Source: Virgibacillus_R byunsanensis (GTDB lineage Bacteria; Bacillota; Bacilli; Bacillales; Amphibacillaceae). From it: a stretch of DNA of 64,000 nt. Positions 55,935-64,000 of this stretch are shown here, one piece after another. Under the pieces are notes generated by a model. It did no database searches and was not told where the DNA came from. It saw only the letters and a program-made list of their open reading frames with translations. The position numbers and the translations under genes were made by a program. Where the stretch lies: positions 124,001-188,000 of the forward strand of contig NZ_JBHTKJ010000001.1 in NCBI RefSeq assembly GCF_042675965.1, written 5' to 3'. Position 1 is the first letter of the stretch. Each line of letters starts with the position of its first letter.

Positions 55935-56840
55935 ATGCAGCAAAATCAGGAAAAGTTAGGAATTTTATATATAACCGGTGCCTACTTAATGTGGGGATTT
56001 TTGCCGATGTACTGGAAACTTGTTCAAGATGTTGGAGCTGGCGAAATTTTGGCGCACCGCATTGTTTGGTCATTTGTCTTTATGCTGGTAATTGTTTTGA
56101 TTTTACGGAAATGGCCAGCTTTTATTAAAGAATGCAAAGTAATTATAAAAGATAAGAAAAAGCTTATCGGTATTACCGTAGCCTCGATTATGATCAGTGT
56201 GAACTGGATTACATTTATATGGGCAGTGAACAGTGATCATGTCATACAGGCAAGCCTTGGTTATTATATTAATCCACTTGTGAGTATTTTACTTGGGATC
56301 GTTGTATTAAAGGAAACATTAACAAGAAGGCAATTATTCTCTATTATATTAGCAGGAATTGGCGTCATTTACCTTACTATTAGCTTTGGTGTATTCCCTT
56401 GGGTATCATTATTGCTCGCTTTTAGTTTCGCCATATATGGATTGCTGAAAAAAATGGTTGATATCGGAGCAATGTTTGGGTTAACGATCGAAACAATGAT
56501 TGTAACACCACTTGCAGCAATTTATTTATTTTCAATACCTGATGGTTCATTATCTTGGAACTCCCTCTTCTCCACTACTAGTCTATTATTACTTGGAGCT
56601 GGGGTAGCAACTGCAATCCCCCTTTTATCGTTTGCTAATGGTGCTAAAAGAATTCCACTATCTATGGTTGGTTTTCTCCAATATTTTGCACCTACAATTA
56701 TGTTAATCTTAGGGGTCTTCCTTTACGGCGAGACATTCTCACAAGCACATTTGATCTCGTTTGTATTAATATGGATTGCTTTAATTATTTATATGGGTTC
56801 AGCATATCATCGACCAATCAGACAAAGAAAAAGAATTTAA
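55935..56840 (+). CDS. rarD: RarD-type EamA transporter
   Basis: 301 residues, AGAAGGG upstream. Ten predicted membrane segments in two EamA halves. Start region ITGAYLMWGFLPMYWKL and HRIVWSF are RarD signatures, with SVNWITFIWAVNSDHVIQASLGYYINPLV next. Substrate unknown; often annotated as chloramphenicol-sensitivity protein. Confidence 0.92.
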   Translation: MQQNQEKLGILYITGAYLMWGFLPMYWKLVQDVGAGEILAHRIVWSFVFMLVIVLILRKWPAFIKECKVIIKDKKKLIGITVASIMISVNWITFIWAVNSDHVIQASLGYYINPLVSILLGIVVLKETLTRRQLFSIILAGIGVIYLTISFGVFPWVSLLLAFSFAIYGLLKKMVDIGAMFGLTIETMIVTPLAAIYLFSIPDGSLSWNSLFSTTSLLLLGAGVATAIPLLSFANGAKRIPLSMVGFLQYFAPTIMLILGVFLYGETFSQAHLISFVLIWIALIIYMGSAYHRPIRQRKRI

Positions 56841-56858
56841 TTTATTTTCTAAAAACGG

Positions 56859-56888
56859 TTGACGAACAAACGACTTTTCTTATATAAT
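56859..56888 (+). promoter_or_regulatory. Promoter of the metY-metX operon
   Basis: TTGACG, 18-base spacer, TATAAT, 27 bases before the riboswitch begins. Confidence 0.85.
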
Positions 56889-56914
56889 GCTTAATAACTT
56901 AATATTAGTTAAAT

Positions 56915-57035
56915 CTCTTATCAAGAGTGGCGGAGGGAATAGGCCCTGCGAAGCCCGGCAACCTAAAGTAATGTATACATTGCTTTGAAAGGTGCTAAAT
57001 CCTACAGATCACATTATGATCTGGAAGATAAGAGG
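56915..57035 (+). ncRNA. SAM-I (S-box) riboswitch
   Basis: CTCTTATCAAGAG at the 5' end, then GGCGGAGGGAATAGGCCCTGCGAAGCCCGGCAACC, the variable AAGTAATGTATACATTGCTTT hairpin, GGTGCTAAATCC, and closing AGATAAGAG. These are the conserved S-box elements. High SAM should favour the terminator at 57053-57082 and shut off metY-metX. Confidence 0.97.
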
Positions 57036-57052
57036 AGGAACCGTTACATACG

Positions 57053-57082
57053 CCCTCTTCTTAGGAAGAGGGCTTTTAAATT
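57053..57082 (+). terminator. S-box expression-platform terminator
   Basis: GCCCTCTTC-TTAG-GAAGAGGGC followed by TTTTAAATT. Confidence 0.92.
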
Positions 57083-58960
<1,878 letters not shown>

Positions 58961-58985
58961 TAGAGTTGAAAAGGAGCGGATTTTC

Positions 58986-60041
58986 ATGGTACACATGTTG
59001 ACAAAAACACCTATTATAAATGACATATCATTTGGTCCGCTCCAGTTAGATTCTGGAGAGACAATTGATAAGGTGACATTACGTTATGAAATTGCCGGAC
59101 CAAAGTCTGCACCAGTAGTATTAGTATGCCACGCATTAACAGGCAATCACCATACAATTGGAACAGATAGTAGTCCTGGTTGGTGGAGTGGGCTAATTGG
59201 TCGGAAGAAGTATATCGACACCGAACGCTTTCAAGTTATTACTTTTAATGTGCTTGGAGGGTGTGACGGTTCAACTGGACCCGCTTCTATTAATCCAGCA
59301 ACTGATGAACCTTATCGCACATCATTTCCAAACATTACGATTCGTGACATGGTGCGCGCACAATTTATGGCACTACAAAAACTAGAAATCAGTAGATTAG
59401 CAGCAGTTACAGGAGGATCCCTTGGAGGTATGCAAGTACTTGAATGGGGCCTCTTATACCCTGCTTTTGTAGATAAGTTGATTGTCCTTGCTGCAACACC
59501 TACATTCTCTGATTATGGTATAGCGTTTAACCATATTGCAGCTTCCTCCATAAAAGCAGACCCAAATTGGAATAAGGGGAATTACGATTCCAATCATTCA
59601 TTGAAAGGTTTAGAATTAGCTCGGATGATTGGCATGGTAACCTATCGTAGTTCAGCATTATTCAATAAGCGTTTTGATCGAGAGAAAAAGGGCAAAACGT
59701 ATGATGTAACATCTTATCTAGATTATCAAGGAGAAAAATTAACACACCGCTTTGATCCAAATAGTTATCTTTACCTATTAGAAGCGATGAATAATCACGA
59801 TGTTAGTTTCCATCGAAGTGAATGGAAAAAGGCTATTCAAAACATACAATGTCCCGTGCTAGCAATCAGCTATGAAAAGGACCTTGTCTATGAACCTCCC
59901 ATTATAAACGAATTAGCAGAGGCAATACCAAATAGCACCTATTACCATATCCACACTGATTTTGGCCATGACGGCTTTCTAACTGAGTTTCATAAATGGG
60001 GAAACATTGTTTTTGATTTCCTAAACGAATCCCAAAGCTGA
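58986..60041 (+). CDS. metX: Homoserine O-acetyltransferase
   Basis: 351 residues, AAAAGGAGCGG upstream. Alpha/beta-hydrolase MetX: LVCHALTGNHHT near 42, GWWSGLIG, nucleophile Ser in VTGGSLGGMQVLEWG near 142, the aspartate near YEKDLVY and the histidine in DFGHDGFL near 328. Acetylates homoserine using acetyl-CoA, supplying the substrate of MetY encoded just upstream. Co-regulated by the S-box. Confidence 0.95.
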   Translation: MVHMLTKTPIINDISFGPLQLDSGETIDKVTLRYEIAGPKSAPVVLVCHALTGNHHTIGTDSSPGWWSGLIGRKKYIDTERFQVITFNVLGGCDGSTGPASINPATDEPYRTSFPNITIRDMVRAQFMALQKLEISRLAAVTGGSLGGMQVLEWGLLYPAFVDKLIVLAATPTFSDYGIAFNHIAASSIKADPNWNKGNYDSNHSLKGLELARMIGMVTYRSSALFNKRFDREKKGKTYDVTSYLDYQGEKLTHRFDPNSYLYLLEAMNNHDVSFHRSEWKKAIQNIQCPVLAISYEKDLVYEPPIINELAEAIPNSTYYHIHTDFGHDGFLTEFHKWGNIVFDFLNESQS

Positions 60042-60116
60042 TTAAGAAGCATAATAGTAGAAAAAAGCGTTTAAGCAATACTATATTGGGGTAAAAGTAA
60101 ATAATACTATATATTC

Positions 60117-60149
60117 ATTCGCCTGAGTGTTTAGGCGAATTTTTATTTG
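60117..60149 (+). terminator. Terminator after metX
   Basis: ATTCGCCT-GAGTGTTT-AGGCGAAT followed by TTTTATTTG. Confidence 0.9.
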
Positions 60150-60193
60150 TTAATACTTAATAGTAAGTATTATACTGTTTGTTGTTATAAGAT

Positions 60194-60340
60194 TAGAAAA
60201 CTTGGCGTTCGTTAAAGGGAATCTTAGTAAGCGAACTTTGCTTTCTTAGATTCCCTTATGCTCTGGAGTGCAAGTCTTTATGGCGAATGACCTAGTTGCA
60301 CTTATGCAGATAAGAAAGTTTTATACTTTCTTATCTGCTA
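60194..60340 (+). repeat. Hairpin repeat B, long form
   Basis: Same ends as the short form (TAGAAAACTTGGC...CTTATCTGCTA), but the loop of the first hairpin holds an insertion of about 60 bases with its own stem, GGGAATCTTAGTAAGC / GCTTTCTTAGATTCCC. The final hairpin AGATAAGAAAGT / ACTTTCTTATCT is perfect. Confidence 0.9.
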
Positions 60341-60444
60341 GAATAGAATAGGAGTTTAATTTACTTATGAATTACCTATACAAAATTAGGCATTTTATAA
60401 ATAAATGCCATATAATATAATAAATCAGCTTAGGTGTGGTTTGC

Positions 60445-61341
60445 ATGAATAAACGAAGATTAGTGTTAGCTGTAATTCTGCTATTACTGGGGGCAGGTAT
60501 TTTTTTCATCGTCGATATATGGAACGAAAAGGATCAAGTAACCATTGATAACCCCTCTCTTCAACAGGAGAGTGAAGAAGAAACCCATACTACAGAGGAT
60601 GAGGACACAGAAGAACAAAAAATAGAAGAGGATACGGATAATTCCCCTTTAACAACCCAATTCAAGGATGTTATTACAGAAGCGGTACAGGGTACTATTG
60701 ACTTTTTCACTAATAAAGAAACACGTGTAGTCGCTATTGGTGACTCCTTAACACAAGGAGTCGGGGATGAAACTGGTGAAGGTGGATATATTGGTATTCT
60801 AGATAACACGATCAATAAAAATAAGCAGCTTGTGAGATTTGACAATTTTGGTAAGCGTGGCAACCGCTCTGATCAACTTTTGAAACGTATAGAAGATCCG
60901 GAAATATCTACTTCTATAGCAGAAGCAGATATTGTCTTACTAACAGTTGGTGCAAATGATATTATGAAAGTGGTTAAGGAAAACTTTACTAATCTATCAT
61001 TCCAAGATTTTGTTCAGGAACGCATAGCATATGAAGAAAGGTTAGAGGAGATTATATCAACGGTAGAGTCTATAAATGGTAATGCTGATGTGTATTTATT
61101 AGGATTCTATAATCCATTTGAACAGTATTTTGACGATATTGAGGAGCTTGGTATTATTGTTGAGGACTGGAACAGAACTGGTGAAGCAGTTGCTAGCAAT
61201 CATGAGAATTTAACATTTATACCAACAGTAGATTTATTTACAAATACAGATGAAAATGTATTTGCTGAAGATAAATTCCACCCAAATTACAATGGATATC
61301 AACGAATTGCTAAGCGTGTATTAGAATATGTAACCCAATAG
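60445..61341 (+). CDS. SGNH/GDSL-family lipase or esterase (YpmR-like)
   Basis: 298 residues from ATG 60445. One N-terminal membrane anchor (about 5-22), an acidic Glu/Thr-rich linker (about 30-70), then an SGNH hydrolase: GDSLTQGVGDETG (Ser), a glycine-asparagine block in GKRGNRSDQL, TVGANDIM, and the Asp/His dyad in EDKFHPNYNGYQRIA. It acts outside the membrane; the ester substrate is unknown. Followed 14 bases later by a ypmS-like gene, as in B. subtilis. Confidence 0.9.
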   Translation: MNKRRLVLAVILLLLGAGIFFIVDIWNEKDQVTIDNPSLQQESEEETHTTEDEDTEEQKIEEDTDNSPLTTQFKDVITEAVQGTIDFFTNKETRVVAIGDSLTQGVGDETGEGGYIGILDNTINKNKQLVRFDNFGKRGNRSDQLLKRIEDPEISTSIAEADIVLLTVGANDIMKVVKENFTNLSFQDFVQERIAYEERLEEIISTVESINGNADVYLLGFYNPFEQYFDDIEELGIIVEDWNRTGEAVASNHENLTFIPTVDLFTNTDENVFAEDKFHPNYNGYQRIAKRVLEYVTQ

Positions 61342-61355
61342 GAAAGGTGAACTCC

Positions 61356-61985
61356 ATGCCTGAACAAAAAACGTTAAAAAACACTAAATGGAAGCGGCTA
61401 TTTTATAGTTTATTTATTTTTAATATCGTTATTTTTTTAACACTATTCACATTAATCTTTTGGCCTGTTCCTGAATCAGAATATCCTTCGATTGATACAC
61501 AACAATTAGAAGCAGGATCAGAATTTACTGTACGAACAACGAAAAAAAATCTAAACGAACTAGTTAATGCATATATCGATAAGCTGTTAAAAAATACGAA
61601 CCATAGCTATGAAATATCCCTTGAGGAAGATGTTCATTTGATTGGGGAATTACCTGTTTTTTCATCCACTGTACCTCTTTCTGTACATTTTGAGCCTCTC
61701 GTTCAGGAAAATGGTAATGTTATTCTTAAACAAAGGTCTATTTCAATAGGATTGTTAGAACTTCCCAATCGGAAAATAATGGAATATATGGATAAGTACT
61801 TACCAATGCCTGAATGGGTTACCGTAAACCCAAAAGAGGAAGAAATTTATGTTGCCGTTACCGAAATGAATATTCGTAGTAATTTTGAAGTTCAAGTTCA
61901 GTATATTGATTTAGTAGCTAATAACATTGCAATAAAAATAAGAGTACCGTATAGAACACTGGGAATTGATTTAGAACAAAATTAG
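61356..61985 (+). CDS. ypmS: YpmS-family membrane-anchored protein
   Basis: 209 residues from ATG 61356 (GGAAAGGTG upstream). An N-terminal transmembrane segment (about 15-37) after a basic start, then an extracytoplasmic domain of the DUF2140/YpmS family (YEISLEEDVHLIGELPVFSS, NRKIMEYMDKYLPMPEWVTV). No known activity. Its conserved pairing with the GDSL hydrolase suggests a shared envelope role. Confidence 0.9.
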   Translation: MPEQKTLKNTKWKRLFYSLFIFNIVIFLTLFTLIFWPVPESEYPSIDTQQLEAGSEFTVRTTKKNLNELVNAYIDKLLKNTNHSYEISLEEDVHLIGELPVFSSTVPLSVHFEPLVQENGNVILKQRSISIGLLELPNRKIMEYMDKYLPMPEWVTVNPKEEEIYVAVTEMNIRSNFEVQVQYIDLVANNIAIKIRVPYRTLGIDLEQN

Positions 61986-61990
61986 TCTTA

Positions 61991-62025
61991 GGAAGCGTCA
62001 TATGTTACGCTTCCTTTTATTTTTC
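61991..62025. terminator. Bidirectional terminator
   Basis: GGAAGCGT-CATATGTT-ACGCTTCC followed by TTTTATTTTTC, between convergent genes. Confidence 0.92.
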
Positions 62026-63003
62026 TTGATATACTTCATTCATTTGATTAATTTTCTCTTTCATCTTATCCACTAAATGTTCAGGTGATAGAACCTTTGC
62101 TTGGTTCCCCCAGGTTAATATCCAGTTTATTAACCCATCTGATAATTTAGCTTTCGTCGTTAACACAAAGTAGTCATCATCCACCTGCTTCATATCTGCT
62201 TCCTGCCCAAACCGATCAAGTACGACATTTACCAGATTGATATGAAAGCGAACTTTTATCCATATTTCCTCACCTGCAAACATGTGAAAGCTCTGGTTAA
62301 CATAGTCCTGTAACTGAAAATCCCCTTTTTTGAAAGGTGTATCATTCACTTCAATATTTCGAATGCGATCAAGACGATAATGACGCATTTCATTTGTTTC
62401 CTGAAACCGGCCAATAAGATAGTAATAATCATTTTGCCAAATCAAGGCATATGGTTCTACATAATATCGATCCCCCTTGCGATGATATTCAAACTGCTTG
62501 TCCACATTAAATTTACCATATTGATAGGTAAGGACTTTTGACTCTGAAATAGCTCGGTGTACACAATCAATATTTAGTTTTACCAGTTCATAATCGATAT
62601 TGGCTGATTGACTAAATAGAATGGGCTCTGGCAACGTTTTAGCAATGGATTTACTTGTTAACTGCTTTACTTTATTGATCAACTTCTTCTTTTCATTCGT
62701 CGTAATAAAACGAGCAGACAAAATAGCATCAATGATTAAGCGTAATTGATACGTTTCAAATAATCTTGCCTGATGACTAAACAATGTTTTTCCAAATTTG
62801 CCTGTATTCCGTACAATTTCAAAGTCGGTTTCATCCAATATTGCTAGATCCCGTTTAATTGTTCTACTATCAAATGTCATATCATCTGTTAAAAGGCGCA
62901 ACTTTTCACTAAGCTCTTGAAGGTCCAGTTCGTTATATTCATCGGTTTCGTTAAATAATATTTCTTTGATTTTTAGTAAACGATAATTGCTCCCTCGTTC
63001 CAT
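62017..63003 (-). CDS. WYL-domain transcriptional regulator
   Basis: 328 residues, AGGAGG upstream. N-terminal winged helix (about 5-75, with FDSRTIKRDLAIL) and a central WYL domain (about 150-225: VEPYALIWQNDYYYLIGRF, MRHYRLDRIRNIEV), then a WCX-like C-terminal domain. WYL proteins bind nucleic acid or nucleotide ligands and often control defence or repair genes. No defence genes are adjacent; the target is unknown. Confidence 0.92.
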   Translation of the reverse strand: MERGSNYRLLKIKEILFNETDEYNELDLQELSEKLRLLTDDMTFDSRTIKRDLAILDETDFEIVRNTGKFGKTLFSHQARLFETYQLRLIIDAILSARFITTNEKKKLINKVKQLTSKSIAKTLPEPILFSQSANIDYELVKLNIDCVHRAISESKVLTYQYGKFNVDKQFEYHRKGDRYYVEPYALIWQNDYYYLIGRFQETNEMRHYRLDRIRNIEVNDTPFKKGDFQLQDYVNQSFHMFAGEEIWIKVRFHINLVNVVLDRFGQEADMKQVDDDYFVLTTKAKLSDGLINWILTWGNQAKVLSPEHLVDKMKEKINQMNEVYQEK

Positions 63004-63019
63004 CTTTCCATACCTCCTA

Positions 63020-63127
63020 GTTAACTAGAAAACTCAACTGTTCGTTAAAGGGATTCTTAGTAAGCGTATTTTGCTTTCTTAGAATCCTTTATGCTTTGGA
63101 GTGCAAGCCATAGTTGACTTATCTACT
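63020..63127 (+). repeat. Hairpin repeat B, long form, 3'-truncated
   Basis: CTAGAAAACTCAACTG then TTCGTTAAAGGGATTCTTAG, with the inner stem GGATTCTTAGTAAGC / GCTTTCTTAGAATCC kept, but the last hairpin lost. Confidence 0.8.
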
Positions 63128-63129
63128 AA

Positions 63130-63165
63130 AAAAAGAACCCTCTACTACTAGAGTAAGGTTCTTTT
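63130..63165. terminator. Terminator after permuted-papain gene
   Basis: AAAAAGAACC...GGTTCTTTT with an inner CTCTACTACTAGAG palindrome. Confidence 0.85.
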
Positions 63166-63797
63166 CATCGGATGACAAATCGTTTTACTTTTTTAGATAA
63201 TAATAATAGATATGATTTCTTAGGTATAGATGATGTTTCACCTTTTATCAACTTACGCCCAGCCTTCAGCGCTACTTGTTGGTAATTACCTAGCTTACCT
63301 TGATATATGAGTTGTAAATTATCATGTTTACGAATATCACCAGGTGTTAAAAAGTAGGTTGGTTTCCCAAATTGAAATGCGTCTACATCTTGTAATATCG
63401 TTCCAACAAACTGTGAGCAAAACATAGCGTTTTCACGGTTGATTTCAACTTGCAACAACACAGCGATTAATCCAATAAAATTATATTTAAAATTATCTTT
63501 TTGCTGTTCAATCTCTTTTATATGACTCATCACAGCATCCACATCGGAATCAGATACTTGGCATGCATAGACAGCACAATCTGAATTCTTCAGAAAATCA
63601 CTACGTATATCCTCTTTAACAAATCCACCTATAAAAGGATTCCTAGGCTTCTTTCGACCGAAACTGTATACTTCCTGTAAATCACGATCAAAAGAAATAG
63701 AAACATGATTTAATGGTTGCCTTGTCGCAAAGTTGATCGCCCGAGATAAGTATGTCCCAGTATCTGTAAAGAGAAAATAAATTGTTGTCTCCCCCAC
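63165..63797 (-). CDS. Permuted papain-like (NlpC/P60/YiiX-type) protein
   Basis: 210 residues from GTG 63797, with GGAAGGGGGAAG upstream; the ATG at 63824 lacks a site. YFLFTDTGTYLSRAINF, then LNHVSISFD (candidate catalytic His near 33) and ENAMFCSQFVGTIL (candidate Cys near 127), in the His-before-Cys order of circularly permuted NlpC/P60 enzymes. No signal peptide. Basic C-terminus. Family members hydrolyse amide or thioester bonds; the substrate here is unknown. Confidence 0.8.
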   Translation of the reverse strand: MGETTIYFLFTDTGTYLSRAINFATRQPLNHVSISFDRDLQEVYSFGRKKPRNPFIGGFVKEDIRSDFLKNSDCAVYACQVSDSDVDAVMSHIKEIEQQKDNFKYNFIGLIAVLLQVEINRENAMFCSQFVGTILQDVDAFQFGKPTYFLTPGDIRKHDNLQLIYQGKLGNYQQVALKAGRKLIKGETSSIPKKSYLLLLSKKVKRFVIR

Positions 63798-63838
63798 GTA
63801 CTTCCCCCTTCCACACCACAGCATAACTTGATCATTAT

Positions 63839-63926
63839 TAGAAAACTTGGCATTCGTTAAGCCTTTATAGCGAATGGCCTAGTTGCACTTATGCAGATAA
63901 AGAAGTTTTATACTTTCTTACCTGCT
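63839..63926 (+). repeat. Hairpin repeat B, short form, copy 3
   Basis: TAGAAAACTTGGCATTCG...CGAATGGCCTAGTTGCACTT and the AAGAAGT...ACTTTCTT hairpin. Differs from 3009-3095 at only a few positions although the two copies are 60 kb apart. Confidence 0.9.
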
Positions 63927-64000
63927 TAAAAATAGTTATTCATCAATTGTTACATATTTTTCTAAAAAAATATAGTACTTTTTCTAATATATAAGATATT

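Noticed and set aside
62017..63797. WYL regulator plus permuted-papain protein as a defence island
   Set aside because: WYL regulators often mark defence loci, but no nuclease, toxin or other defence gene is adjacent, and a terminator and a repeat separate the two genes.

Overview
This window looks like a chromosomal segment from a low-GC, endospore-forming member of the Bacillaceae, possibly near Oceanobacillus, Virgibacillus or Lentibacillus; that placement is inference. Supporting evidence is the GerA/GerC spore-germination genes, strong AGGAGG ribosome binding sites, an S-box (SAM) riboswitch, a yybP-ykoY (manganese) riboswitch, a CcpA-type cre site at a hut operon, and intergenic repeat families of the kind seen in these genomes. 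No rRNA, tRNA or CRISPR array was recognised.

Region 1 (1-3319): the end of a spore-germination operon (gerA-type gene, then a gerC-type gene running off the left edge), followed by about 1.1 kb of non-coding DNA packed with two repeat families.

Region 2 (3320-26757), the main feature: a host gene for the NHEJ ligase/polymerase LigD is split by a 21.6 kb mobile element. Codons 1-115 of ligD end at 3664 and the rest resumes in frame at 25312. Each junction carries a 6-nt core (TGTGTC left, GTGATT right) next to an inverted TTGTACA end. Putting either core between the two gene halves restores an open LigD frame of about 598 codons. The left end carries three overlapping or closely spaced tyrosine recombinase genes plus a basic coiled-coil protein gene, an arrangement like the tnpA-tnpB-tnpC module of Tn554. 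Cargo: a mercury/thiol-redox block (mercuric reductase with two HMA domains, MerE-type transporter, MerR regulator with its operator, CcdA-like membrane proteins, TlpA-like lipoproteins, two further FAD disulfide reductases, a 48-residue protein with two CC pairs), a YnfA-family membrane protein, several decayed duplicates, and beside the right end an intact ATP-dependent DNA ligase gene plus an OB-fold/LigD-type polymerase gene. The element therefore disrupts host ligD while carrying the same two activities as separate proteins.

Region 3 (26758-45900): ordinary host genes: cystine symporter tcyP, a chromate transporter/OsmC operon, a DUF488 protein, a TerC-family protein under a yybP-ykoY riboswitch, phosphoglucomutase, AI-2E family transporter, GNAT acetyltransferase, a CPA-type cation/proton antiporter, brnQ, recQ, an M29 aminopeptidase and an HxlR regulator, with repeat-filled gaps.

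Region 4 (45901-64000): the histidine utilisation operon hutH-hutU-hutI-hutG (promoter, cre and leader terminator visible), a thioesterase, cardiolipin synthase, a methionine gamma-lyase-like gene, rarD, the S-box-controlled metY-metX pair (metY has an extra C-terminal CoA-binding-like domain), ypmR/ypmS-like genes, a WYL regulator and a permuted-papain-like protein, again with copies of the hairpin repeat.

All calls come from reading the sequence and from family memory. No alignment, folding or database search was run.
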